DNA from: an uncultured Alistipes sp.
GTDB lineage: Bacteria > Bacteroidota > Bacteroidia > Bacteroidales > Rikenellaceae
Direction: 5' to 3'
Assembly: GCA_900549685.1 (NCBI GenBank)
Contig: UROX01000072.1
Location: 1 to 11,926, forward strand
DNA length: 11,926 bases
Translations under genes and position numbers: made by a program
The notes under the pieces: generated by a model
Told to the model about the DNA's origin: nothing
Databases searched by the model: none
Seen by the model: the letters and a program-made list of their open reading frames with translations, nothing else
Part shown: piece after piece, positions 1 to 6,620 of the stretch
How the letters are laid out: the number at the start of each line of letters is the position of its first letter
Numbering within the stretch: the stretch's first letter is position 1

Positions 1-216
1 AGTAATGAAGCCCGTAAATTACTGGAAATATAAGGGAATTACGCCAGGCTGAAAGACTATATCAGTACCATTAATGAATACAAGCTGGAAAAAATGATGA
101 ACCATATCCGTTCAGGAGAACAGGTGACTGACAAACGAGGCATAGAAGAAGCTGATGAGAAATTCAATATCATTAATATCCGGATGCCGCTGCGCACGAA
201 CGGTTTCAAACAATAA
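1..216 (+). pseudogene. 3' tail of an unidentified AT-rich coding frame, interrupted by an in-frame TAA
   Basis: Frame 1 is open from the window edge to a TAA at 31-33, then open again from 34 to a TAA at 214-216. Both parts read like protein (charged and helical, rich in Lys, Glu, Asn and Ile; it ends ...MPLRTNGFKQ). The second part has no ATG until 94 or 97, so it is better read as the end of a longer gene broken by a nonsense codon than as a new gene. Hand-counted G+C is about 39%, lower than the genes that follow, and codons such as AAA, ATA, AAT and GAA are common. The composition is what one would see at the edge of an acquired element, but I do not recognise the family. A short intact gene starting at 94 (40 codons) is the alternative. 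Only ten codons are visible before the stop, so the pseudogene reading is tentative. Confidence 0.35.
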
Positions 217-519
217 CCGCGGACGGGGATTTACACGAAAATCGTCAGCCGTACGAAAATTCGAAAAAAATTCCGTTTTTTCCGCAACGGAGCCTCCCAG
301 CTCCCCGACCCGCCGCATATGGCAGAGCGTCGCCATGTTCCGGAGGCGACCTTATACTTTTTCATTATGCACCGACGTCCGGCGGTTGCAGCCTCCCGCT
401 CCGACCGTTACCGCATATCGTATACAGGACCGGCACCGACGAGACTTAGGTCGCGGCACCCGGGAAGCTCCGCTTCGCGCCGGAACACGACAAACGGAAC
501 GGAGCAGACGAAACGTATC
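217..519. other. Intergenic stretch without a supportable gene
   Basis: Between the AT-rich tail and the 3' side of the helical-protein gene I see no coding frame I believe. The open frames here are Arg- and Pro-rich and lack family resemblance. The only local structure is a short A/T inverted repeat at 263-282 (GAAAAAA, 6-nt spacer, TTTTTTC), too weak to call. The base composition changes from AT-rich to GC-rich at about 200-220. Confidence 0.5.
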
Positions 520-560
520 AAAAAAGAAGAGGCCCGCACCCGTTTCGAACCGGGGGAAAT
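520..560 (-). terminator. Possible intrinsic terminator of the helical-protein gene
   Basis: On the minus strand, a few bases after the stop codon, a short imperfect hairpin (CCCG...CGGG at 539-554, with an inner TT/AA pair and one mismatch) is followed by a GC-rich spacer and then a T-rich run ending in TTTTTT at about 520-525. The spacer of about 13 nt between stem and T-run is longer than ideal, so this is only a candidate. Confidence 0.35.
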
Positions 561-563
561 CGT

Positions 564-2123
564 CTACCGGACGTTTTCGTCGAGATAGCGCCGACGGATG
601 ATCTCGGCGACGGGGATACCCTTGATCTTGCTTTCCAGCCACGACAACACGTCGAGATAATAGAACGTGCGGCGCTCGTACGGGTGGTGTTCAAGCGGTT
701 TCAGTCTGTCGTACAGCCCTTTGAGTTCGTCCTTGAAAGACGACTCGTACATCGAATTGAGCCGCTTGAGGAAAGCCATCATTTCCCGCTGCACCTGCTG
801 CATATCGTTCATGCGGACAAGGAACTGATAGACCGACCGCACCTGATAGTCGAGGTTATAGTCGATGCCCGCCTCGTAGGAACAGATCAGGTTCAGGATA
901 CGGGCATAGCATTGCAGGTCGCGGCGGATCTGCGGATCGCGCGTGGAGACGATCCGGCTCAGATAATTCATGCAGCGGGTATAATCGTCGTTGCCGAAAT
1001 AGAGACAGGCGATCTTGTAATAGAGCACCATCCGGTGGTGGATGTCGAGATGGGCCTTATACCGTTCGAGATAGCGTTCCACCTCCGGAATCATCTTCAC
1101 GCCTTCGGCGAAAGTACCTTCCCAGAAATGACGGTTGATGCGGTTCGCATAGAGGATCTGCAACGAGATCATCCGCGCGTTGTCGTTGGCGCTCCCGATC
1201 GTGTCGAACTCTTCCTCGAAAGCCGACAGCGTCCGCACGAAACGCCGGTAACTGCGCAGCAGGAACAGTCCGTCGAGCAGGCGGGAACACCCCCTCAGAT
1301 AGGAATCGTACATCAGCGTCTTCTGATGCGGTGCCCGATCGAAGAGAGCGACCCAGCGGCAGACATACTTGTAACAGGCGAGCATATCGTGCCGGATATA
1401 GTTGTACCACACCTGCGACTGATAGAAATGCACCTTTTCGAGAAACGAGAGCGCCGCCTCGTCGTATTTTTCCAGCACGGGACCGAAAACGTGCTCGATC
1501 AGATCGAGATCCTTCTGCGTACGGGCATACCCCAGCCGAAGATAGAGGCTGTAAAGCTGTACGCCCGTATTGGAAAGCTCGCCGATGTTCGAGATTTTGC
1601 CGCACAGCTCGCTCACCTGGCGACTGTTCGATTCGGTCTTGGTCCGCACGCTGCGGACGGTGCTGAGTGTATCGATTTTTTTCTGAAACTCGATGATGTC
1701 GATCGCCGCCGTATGCTGTTCGTACAGCAGCGCCTGCTCTTTGGCTTTCTCGAGCAGTTTGGTGCTCTGGCGAAACAACCCCTTGTCGTAAAGGATGCGG
1801 GCGAAGTCGATCTGTTCGCGCAACTGCATGGGGATCGTGCGCTGGACATCCAGCAACCGGATGCTGACCAGAATCTGTTTGTACAGATGGGCCTTCATAT
1901 TGGGCAGCTGTTCCTTTTTGACCGGACAGCGCTGCAACACCCGCGCCTCGTCGTACTCCTCCATCGAGTCCATGCAATCGAACAGCGTGATGAATTTGGC
2001 CTCCTGATTGCCCGACAGACGGGTGGCGTAGAGTTTGAAATTACGCTTCTCCGCCTTGCTCATGCTCCGCACCAGATCGAATACGGGTTCCTGCTTTCCA
2101 CTTACGCTACTCATCTCCGCCAT
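564..2123 (-). CDS. Conserved Bacteroidetes helical-repeat protein of unknown function
   Basis: A protein of about 519 aa with no signal peptide or membrane segment, so probably cytoplasmic. The N-terminus carries the stretch VRSMSKAEKRNFKLYA, which I recognise from a family of uncharacterised Bacteroidetes proteins. The remainder is almost wholly helical, rich in Leu, Tyr, Arg and Glu, with alternating helices of the TPR-like kind (for example FLEKVHFYQSQVWYNYIRHD and HRMVLYYKIACLYFGNDDYT). Such solenoids usually bind proteins, but no partner or activity can be read from the sequence. The frame is also open from a TTG at 2141, but a TAnnTTTG promoter box covers that codon, so I place the start at ATG 2123; ATG 2114 is the other option. 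It is divergent from purM across a short shared promoter region and stands alone as a transcription unit. Confidence is high that it is a gene, low for any function. Confidence 0.88.
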   Translation of the reverse strand: MAEMSSVSGKQEPVFDLVRSMSKAEKRNFKLYATRLSGNQEAKFITLFDCMDSMEEYDEARVLQRCPVKKEQLPNMKAHLYKQILVSIRLLDVQRTIPMQLREQIDFARILYDKGLFRQSTKLLEKAKEQALLYEQHTAAIDIIEFQKKIDTLSTVRSVRTKTESNSRQVSELCGKISNIGELSNTGVQLYSLYLRLGYARTQKDLDLIEHVFGPVLEKYDEAALSFLEKVHFYQSQVWYNYIRHDMLACYKYVCRWVALFDRAPHQKTLMYDSYLRGCSRLLDGLFLLRSYRRFVRTLSAFEEEFDTIGSANDNARMISLQILYANRINRHFWEGTFAEGVKMIPEVERYLERYKAHLDIHHRMVLYYKIACLYFGNDDYTRCMNYLSRIVSTRDPQIRRDLQCYARILNLICSYEAGIDYNLDYQVRSVYQFLVRMNDMQQVQREMMAFLKRLNSMYESSFKDELKGLYDRLKPLEHHPYERRTFYYLDVLSWLESKIKGIPVAEIIRRRYLDENVR

Positions 2124-2138
2124 ACGGTTTGATCCAAG

Positions 2139-2170
2139 CAAATTTACCGAAAATTATCCGAGTAATGAAA
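2139..2170 (-). promoter_or_regulatory. Bacteroidetes-type promoter for the helical-protein gene
   Basis: Reading the minus strand, TAAATTTG (2146-2139) matches the TAnnTTTG -7 consensus of the Bacteroidetes primary sigma factor. A TTTC (2170-2167) sits 20 nt further upstream, a partial match to the TTTG -33 element. Transcription would begin near 2130-2134, just before ATG 2123, which rules out the TTG at 2141 as the start. Confidence 0.6.
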
Positions 2171-2178
2171 TTAATGGC

Positions 2179-2186
2179 TATCTTTG
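2179..2186 (+). promoter_or_regulatory. Bacteroidetes-type -7 box for purM
   Basis: TATCTTTG matches TAnnTTTG exactly and lies 25 nt upstream of the purM ATG at 2212. No clear TTTG is visible at the usual -33 distance, so only the -7 part is supported. The implied 5' leader is about 20 nt, too short for a purine riboswitch, and I see no such aptamer. Confidence 0.55.
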
Positions 2187-2211
2187 TATTCAAACAATCC
2201 GATTACACATC

Positions 2212-3387
2212 ATGTCTGTATCTTCCCGTTACGCCGGACGCGGAGTCTCCTCCTCCAAAGAGGACGTGCACGCGGCCATCAAGAATATCGACAAAGGACT
2301 CTATCCGAAGGCTTTCTGCAAAATCATACCCGATCACCTTTCCGGCGACGAAAAAGCATGCCTCATCATGCACGCCGACGGCGCCGGCACCAAATCGTCG
2401 CTGGCCTATGCCTACTGGAAAGAGACGGGCGACCTGTCGGTATGGAAAGGCATCGCACAGGACGCCGTAGTGATGAACACAGACGACCTGCTGTGCGTCG
2501 GGGCGACGGACAACATCCTGCTTTCGTCCACCATCGGCCGCAACAAACGGCTCGTGCCCGGCGAAGTGATCTCGGCCGTCATCAACGGCACCGAAGAATT
2601 CCTCCAGTCGATGCGCGAACAGGGCATCGGCATCTACTCGACCGGCGGCGAGACCGCCGACGTGGGCGATCTGGTACGGACGATCATCGTGGACAGTACC
2701 GTCACGGCCCGCATGAAGCGCAGCGAGGTGATCGACAACGCCCGCATCGGAGCGGGATGCTGCATCGTGGGACTCGCCTCGTTCGGGCAGGCCACCTACG
2801 AGACGGAATACAACGGCGGCATGGGCAGCAACGGACTGACCTCGGCCCGGCACGACGTGTTCGGTAAATCCGTAGCCGAAAAATATCCGGAAACATTCGA
2901 TCCCGGCGTTCCCGACGAACTGGTCTATACCGGCCGGTACGCACTGACCGATACGATCGAGGGATGTCCCCTCACCGTAGGCAAGCTCGTGCTCTCGCCC
3001 ACACGGACCTATGCGCCCGTCATCCGGGCCATACTCGAAGAACACAGGGGAGAGATCCGCGGCATGGTCCATTGCAGCGGCGGCGGTCAGACCAAAATCC
3101 TGCATTTCATCGACGACCTGCACGTGGTCAAGGACAACCTGTTCGAGACGCCGTTGCTCTTCGACCTCATCCAGCAGCAGTCGCAGACTCCGTGGCGCGA
3201 GATGTACTCCGTATTCAACATGGGACACCGCATGGAATTGTACGTGGACGAAAGCGTCGCAGACGATCTGATCCGCATTTCCCAAAGTTTCGGCATCGAC
3301 GCCCGAATCGTCGGCCATGTCGAACCGGCGGACAAGGCTTCGGTCACGATCCGTCACGAAGGACGCGAATACGTCTATACCAAATAA
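2212..3387 (+). CDS. purM: PurM-like AIR synthase (phosphoribosylformylglycinamidine cyclo-ligase)
   Basis: A 391-aa protein of the PurM/AIR synthase family, which closes the imidazole ring of FGAM with ATP to give AIR in cytoplasmic purine synthesis. Visible family blocks are DGAGTKS (56-62), the DDLLCVGA region (91-98), GGETAD (145-150), GSNGLTSARHDV (205-216), SPTRTYAPV (262-270), CSGGGQTK (288-295) and FNMGHRMELYV (335-345). These correspond to the dimer-core and ATP/substrate regions of E. coli PurM but are diverged from it, and the protein is about 45 residues longer; this is the long form I know from Bacteroides. The start at 2212 (MSVSSRYAGRGVSSSKEDV) fits the family N-terminus and the promoter box at 2179; the frame extends further upstream, but that would run through the opposite gene and the promoters. 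It is a single-gene unit: a terminator follows directly. No other purine gene is in view, so the exact reaction is inferred from family. Confidence 0.9.
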   Translation: MSVSSRYAGRGVSSSKEDVHAAIKNIDKGLYPKAFCKIIPDHLSGDEKACLIMHADGAGTKSSLAYAYWKETGDLSVWKGIAQDAVVMNTDDLLCVGATDNILLSSTIGRNKRLVPGEVISAVINGTEEFLQSMREQGIGIYSTGGETADVGDLVRTIIVDSTVTARMKRSEVIDNARIGAGCCIVGLASFGQATYETEYNGGMGSNGLTSARHDVFGKSVAEKYPETFDPGVPDELVYTGRYALTDTIEGCPLTVGKLVLSPTRTYAPVIRAILEEHRGEIRGMVHCSGGGQTKILHFIDDLHVVKDNLFETPLLFDLIQQQSQTPWREMYSVFNMGHRMELYVDESVADDLIRISQSFGIDARIVGHVEPADKASVTIRHEGREYVYTK

Positions 3388-3413
3388 CGGAACATACATT
3401 CCGTCGCTATCGG

Positions 3414-3450
3414 CGCGGGATCGGGAATCCGGTCCCGCGTTTTCATTTTT
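3414..3450 (+). terminator. Strong intrinsic terminator of purM
   Basis: CGCGGGA (3414-3420) pairs with TCCCGCG (3433-3439); a T-G wobble and an inner CGG/CCG close a GAAT tetraloop, giving an 11-pair stem. It is followed by TTTTCATTTTT. It begins 26 nt after the purM stop codon. Confidence 0.92.
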
Positions 3451-3524
3451 CGTTCTTCCTACGTACGGGACCGGGCCGCCGGAAGAACGAAACGCACGGT
3501 CCTCTTCAGAACCGCGGCCCGTGC
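3448..3524. repeat. Two stem-loops directly after the purM terminator
   Basis: TTTCGTTCTTCC (3448-3459) is exactly complementary to GGAAGAACGAAA (3481-3492), a 12-bp stem around a 21-nt GC-rich loop. The left arm begins inside the terminator's T-run. Immediately after, GCACGG (3494-3499) pairs with CCGTGC (3519-3524) around 19 nt. Whether these are expressed is unknown; they could be RNA structure or chance. Confidence 0.6.
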
Positions 3525-3737
3525 AGCGCAAAGATGATCGAGACACATTCAGCGTATCCGGCTATCGGCAAGCGGAATCGGACAAACGGGCCGGGAAACA
3601 TATTTCGACGCATCTACATCCCCGAACCGCCACCTCCGGCCACAGACCTCGGTAAAACCTCCCCGGTTGCAGCACGAAAATGCAGACCTTCGGATCGGGG
3701 CACCGGCATACCCCGCAAAACCGCACCCCCTGAAAAC
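3525..3737. other. Intergenic stretch without a supportable gene
   Basis: GC-rich sequence between the stem-loops after purM and the terminator of the Ala-rich lipoprotein gene. Open frames here are shadows extending from the Ala-rich gene or Arg/Pro-rich frames with no recognisable domain. I see no promoter box, tRNA or repeat that I would defend. Confidence 0.5.
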
Positions 3738-3778
3738 AAAAAGAGGGTCTTTCCCCGAGCGGGAGAGATCCTTCTTTT
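3738..3778 (-). terminator. Probable terminator of the Ala-rich lipoprotein gene
   Basis: On the minus strand, 39 nt after the stop codon, an imperfect hairpin folds around a GCTC loop (CCC/GGG, then TCT/AGA, GGA/CCC-T and an A/T-rich base), with a few mismatches, and is followed by TTTTTG. It may also end transcripts reading through from the upstream operon. Confidence 0.55.
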
Positions 3779-3816
3779 CCGTAAGGAATAATTCATCCGG
3801 CAGAGCCGGCACCGCA

Positions 3817-4044
3817 TTATTCCGCAGCGGCGGCAGCTTCTTCGGTCGCAGTCGAATCGTTTTCGGCGGCGGCAGCGGCAGCAGCGGCTTCTGCTTCGGC
3901 CTGAGCGATAGAATCGGCGGCAGCAGCGGCAGCGATGGAATCGGCAGCGGCTTTTTCGGCGCCGGCATTACCGCAGCACGATGCGAAAGAGACACAAACG
4001 GCAGCGACAGCCAGCATCATAACGGATTTGGCAATCTTTTTCAT
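3817..4044 (-). CDS. Small Ala-rich putative lipoprotein
   Basis: A 75-aa protein starting MKKIAKSVMMLAVAAVCVSF and followed by ASCC, a classic export signal with a lipobox-like FAS-C cleavage site, so lipidation at Cys23 is likely. The mature part is low-complexity: two copies of AAADSIA (32-38 and 41-47), then runs of Ala with scattered Glu, Asp and Gln, ending EEAAAAAE. This acidic Ala-rich chain probably forms a helix or stays disordered; no catalytic domain is present. Small Bacteroidales lipoproteins of this style exist, with no function known to me. Signal peptide, consensus promoter and downstream terminator all support a real gene despite the simple sequence. It is separate from the SPOR-domain gene upstream on the same strand, 141 nt away, though read-through is possible. 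Confidence 0.8.
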   Translation of the reverse strand: MKKIAKSVMMLAVAAVCVSFASCCGNAGAEKAAADSIAAAAAADSIAQAEAEAAAAAAAAENDSTATEEAAAAAE

Positions 4045-4079
4045 AACACTTCAAGATTAAGTTTTGATTTATTCGGCCG

Positions 4080-4109
4080 CAAAGGTATAATGTTTTACGA
4101 TTAATGCAA
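4080..4109 (-). promoter_or_regulatory. Consensus Bacteroidetes promoter for the Ala-rich lipoprotein gene
   Basis: On the minus strand TTG (4109-4107) is followed by exactly 19 nt and then TACCTTTG (4087-4080), matching TTTG-N19-21-TAnnTTTG. Transcription should begin about 4073, leaving a leader of roughly 28 nt before ATG 4044. It is the best-formed promoter in the window. Confidence 0.75.
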
Positions 4110-4185
4110 TCCCGGAGCCGCAATAAATATGACATTTCGCGCCCCCTCCCATCCGTTTTTCCCGTACGGGAAGTCTCCTTCGCCG

Positions 4186-4662
4186 CTAAGGTTCTTCCGA
4201 ATCCCCCGTTTCGGAGGAACGGGCGAACACCGAAAGCGGTATTTCGACCCGGATAGGGAAAGCCAGTTCGAACGAATCCCTGATCTTTCCGCACAGAATG
4301 ACGGCCTCTTCATACGTGATGCAGTTGCCCGCCGTCACCTTGAAATAGGGATCGTCGTAATCCATATAGACCGGAATCGAAGGATAGATCTCCTTGAACT
4401 TTGCCATCGTCTGTTGAGCCTGCGTGCGTGCGCTCTGGCTGTTATCGAAAAATATCCTCACGCGATAGCCGCGTATTTTCCCGCCGTCCGGACGTGCCAC
4501 GGACCGGACGGCCGAAGCCGCCGCACCGTGTTCGACCACCTCCACCCGACTGCCGTATTTCGTATCCGGCATCCGCAACTTATTGCGAAAAGCCTCCGGA
4601 CTCTGGGCTCGCACCGTACAAACGGCCAGACAAAGCCCTACAACGATCATCGCTTTTCTCAT
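4186..4662 (-). CDS. Secreted SPOR-domain protein
   Basis: 158 aa with a signal peptide (MRKAMIVVGLCLAVCTVRA, probable cleavage before Gln20). Residues 65-140 look like a Bacteroidetes-type SPOR domain: GYRVRIFFDNSQSARTQA, a central helix (MAKFKEIYPSIPVYMDYD), the strand PYFKVTAGN, then a second helix (TYEEAVILCGKIRDSF). SPOR domains generally bind peptidoglycan stripped of stem peptides, often at division sites; that role is family knowledge, not shown here. No lipobox is seen, so it is probably periplasmic. Its ATG overlaps the stop of the LEA-like gene (ATGA at 4659-4662), so the two are translationally coupled, and it is the last gene of the operon. No convincing terminator follows it before the next gene. 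Confidence 0.82.
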   Translation of the reverse strand: MRKAMIVVGLCLAVCTVRAQSPEAFRNKLRMPDTKYGSRVEVVEHGAAASAVRSVARPDGGKIRGYRVRIFFDNSQSARTQAQQTMAKFKEIYPSIPVYMDYDDPYFKVTAGNCITYEEAVILCGKIRDSFELAFPIRVEIPLSVFARSSETGDSEEP

Positions 4663-5159
4663 AATCCGATTCCCTGACGTATATCGGACAGGTCGATCCC
4701 GAACCGACGGAGAAAACGGTCGGTCTCCATGTCCTCGATTTTAAACTTTTTCCGTATCGCTCCGGCTTTGACGACGACCGTTCCCGACACGGTGGTCCCG
4801 TTCGTTCCGCGCGAGAGCGTTTTCATCAGCCCCAATGCTCCGAGCATACCGCCCTCGAAACGCACCCGGACCGGCACCCGGACCGTAACATTCTCCGAAC
4901 GACGCGGCAATTTCACTTTCTCGTCCACCGAAGCAGTCAGCAACACACTCCCGCCCCGGGAGAGTTCCAGATCGGCCCGCACGACCGACACCGCCGTACC
5001 CGAAGCGTTCGACGCCCGGACGAACACATCGACATCGGTCTGCGACGTCCCGACGGCACGGAGCTTCACCGACTCGATCCCGTCGTAAGACAGATCGTCC
5101 GACCGCACGCACGAAACGGCGGCGAGCACGAACATAAGGAGAAATATTCTTTTCATCAT
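4659..5159 (-). CDS. LEA14/WHy-like lipoprotein
   Basis: 166 aa. The N-terminus MMKRIFLLMFVLAAVSC is a lipoprotein signal with acceptor Cys17. The mature part is a single beta-rich domain of the LEA type 2 / WHy kind: alternating strands such as VKLRAVGTSQTDVDVFVRASN, then VVRADLELSRGGSVLLTASV, then ENVTVRVPVRVRF, with the asparagine-containing turn typical of the fold. The C-terminus is basic then amphipathic (IRKKFKIEDMETDRFLRRFG). In bacteria this fold occurs in envelope and stress proteins without a settled function; here it is inferred to be membrane-anchored. ATG 5159 and 5156 are adjacent and either could initiate. It lies 42 nt after the upstream lipoprotein gene and overlaps the SPOR gene by 4 nt. 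Confidence 0.78.
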   Translation of the reverse strand: MMKRIFLLMFVLAAVSCVRSDDLSYDGIESVKLRAVGTSQTDVDVFVRASNASGTAVSVVRADLELSRGGSVLLTASVDEKVKLPRRSENVTVRVPVRVRFEGGMLGALGLMKTLSRGTNGTTVSGTVVVKAGAIRKKFKIEDMETDRFLRRFGIDLSDIRQGIGL

Positions 5160-5201
5160 CGCATTTTTTCTATTCCATCGCCGAGCGAGACACCGGCCGT
5201 C

Positions 5202-5858
5202 CTATCGGAAATCGGCCCATCGTACCTCTTCTCCGCATCGTTCTATCTTTTCCTCGGCCGAGAGCAACTCGCACGTCTCCGCATCGAAATCCGTGTACGC
5301 GAAATTTCCCGCCGGCGAGATCCCGATCACTTCGAGGACGATCCTCCTGCCGCCGGACTCTTCCGACGCCGTGCTGCTCAGGCGGAAATTATATCCCGAC
5401 ACCCATTCGTCTTCGCAGGCCGGGTTCCCGCCCCGCAAGCCGAGCTTCGCCGCGGCAGCAACCGCTTCCGCGGCCGTCAGCTTCACCCGGGCCATATCGA
5501 TCGGAGCATCGCACCCGTCCGCATCAGCCGTTTCCACCGCAACGACCGCGCCGTCGCAAAGAATGGCATCCATCCGACGACCGTCTTCGCCGCCGAAACG
5601 GACGACCCACCATTGACGCCTGCCGTCGGCTCCGGCCGCCGCACTCCGGATCGAATCGTTGTCGTAACTGTGAATGCGCGTCAATCGCAACCCTTCGTCC
5701 CGCGTCCGCGCCTCGTCCGCACCCATAGCGATCGCCTCTTCCATGGAAATTTCCGTCTTGAGGCCGGCATCCGGCTCCCTGTCCGGCCCATGCCCGCAGC
5801 CGCCCGAAACGGCTATCGCCAGAAGCGACGCGCAGAACAATCTTCCGACCGTCCTCAT
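5202..5858 (-). CDS. Lipoprotein of unknown function, possibly PepSY-like
   Basis: 218 aa. MRTVGRLFCASLLAIAVSGG precedes Cys21, a plausible lipobox (SGG-C), so it is probably membrane-anchored in the envelope. The body contains two similar modules in outline: a helix rich in Ala (EEAIAMGADEA; LTAAEAVAAAAKLG) followed by strands (WWVVRFGG...AVVAVET; RIVLEVIGISPAGNFAYTDFDAET). That helix-then-strands pattern, and the second module's ending in a short acidic strand, loosely recalls PepSY domains, but the similarity is weak and I do not claim the family. Five Cys follow the lipidated one (101, 116, 148, 196, 208), which could form disulfides. The start overlaps the stop of menG (ATGA at 5855-5858), so it is coupled to menG. 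No function can be assigned. Confidence 0.75.
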   Translation of the reverse strand: MRTVGRLFCASLLAIAVSGGCGHGPDREPDAGLKTEISMEEAIAMGADEARTRDEGLRLTRIHSYDNDSIRSAAAGADGRRQWWVVRFGGEDGRRMDAILCDGAVVAVETADADGCDAPIDMARVKLTAAEAVAAAAKLGLRGGNPACEDEWVSGYNFRLSSTASEESGGRRIVLEVIGISPAGNFAYTDFDAETCELLSAEEKIERCGEEVRWADFR

Positions 5859-6601
5859 TTTCCGTCCTCAGCAGCGGCGGCACGGGGTTTCACAGCACTG
5901 TAAATCTGAGCCACTCCGCCGAAAAGATGTTCGATGCGGCAAGCCTCGAACCCGCCCTCGGCGAGAATCCGGGCGAACGCCTCGCCGTACGGAAACTCCT
6001 CGACCGATCCGGGCAGATACGCATAGGCCTTCGCATCGCGCGAGATCAGACCGCCCAGCCGGGGCAGTACCCTGTGGAAATAAAAACGGTACAGCGTCCC
6101 GAATATTTTATGTTTCGGCATGCCGAACTCCAACACGTAGAGCCGTCCTCCGGGCTTCAAGGCCCTGAACAGGCCGGCTATACCGCCGGGAATATCCTCG
6201 AAGTTCCGCACCCCGAAAGCCACCGTCGCGGCATCGAACCGGTCCGTACCGTAATCGCCCGACTCGGCGTCGCCCTGCCGCAACTCGATACGCTGCGACA
6301 GTCCGGCCCGCTCCACTTTTCCGCGGCCGACGGCCAACATCTGCGCCGAAAGATCCACCCCGGTGATCCGCGCTCCGCGGCAGGCCCTCCCCAGCATGAT
6401 CGCCAGATCGGCCGTCCCGGTAGCCATGTCCAGCACTTCGGCAGGACGCTCCCGGCGTACCCGGCGCACGACGCGACGGCGCCATCCCCGGTCGATCCCC
6501 AGCGACAGCAAATGGTTCAGCAGATCGTATCGGCGGGCGATCCCGTCGAACATATTCCGCACCTGCTCCTTTTTACTTTCCGTTTCGTTATAGGGTTTCA
6601 T
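5855..6601 (-). CDS. menG: Demethylmenaquinone methyltransferase (MenG/UbiE)
   Basis: 248 aa class I SAM methyltransferase that methylates demethylmenaquinone to menaquinone, the last step of the pathway and the main quinone of anaerobic Bacteroidales respiration. It shows the UbiE-type N-terminus (MFDGIARRYDLLNHLLSLGI, 17-36, ending in W40), motif I LDMATGTADLA (57-67), an acidic Asp83 closing the second strand, VAFGVRNFED (127-136), LKPGG (148-152) and the C-terminal YLPGSVEEFPYG (195-206). Length is normal for the family. The start MKPYNETESKKEQV fits known N-termini. It lies 19 nt after the ABC permease gene and overlaps the next lipoprotein gene by 4 nt, so it sits inside an operon whose other members are envelope proteins. 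Since Bacteroidales lack ubiquinone, the menaquinone role is preferred over UbiE's ubiquinone role. Confidence 0.93.
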   Translation of the reverse strand: MKPYNETESKKEQVRNMFDGIARRYDLLNHLLSLGIDRGWRRRVVRRVRRERPAEVLDMATGTADLAIMLGRACRGARITGVDLSAQMLAVGRGKVERAGLSQRIELRQGDAESGDYGTDRFDAATVAFGVRNFEDIPGGIAGLFRALKPGGRLYVLEFGMPKHKIFGTLYRFYFHRVLPRLGGLISRDAKAYAYLPGSVEEFPYGEAFARILAEGGFEACRIEHLFGGVAQIYSAVKPRAAAAEDGK

Positions 6602-6620
6602 CGCAAGGACTCTTCCGGCG

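Noticed and set aside
263..282. A/T inverted repeat in the left intergenic region
   Set aside because: A stem of A-T pairs with a 6-nt loop is weak and such runs arise easily by chance; no gene ends beside it.
684..2132. 482-codon plus-strand open frame opposite the helical-protein gene
   Set aside because: It is the antisense shadow of a gene with family resemblance and a promoter. Its translation is His/Arg/Val/Asp-rich with no domain, as expected for the opposite strand of a GC-rich gene.
2203..3546. 447-codon minus-strand open frame opposite purM
   Set aside because: The plus strand carries clear PurM motifs throughout; the opposite frame has none.
3549..3995. 148-codon minus-strand frame overlapping the Ala-rich gene
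   Set aside because: It is a frame-shifted reading of the GCN repeats giving Pro/Leu/Arg runs, and has no export signal or promoter, unlike the chosen frame.
4159..4172. Perfect palindrome TTCCCGTACGGGAA after the SPOR gene
   Set aside because: As a terminator it fails on the minus strand, where A's follow the stem. It is short and a lone copy, so an operator call has no support.
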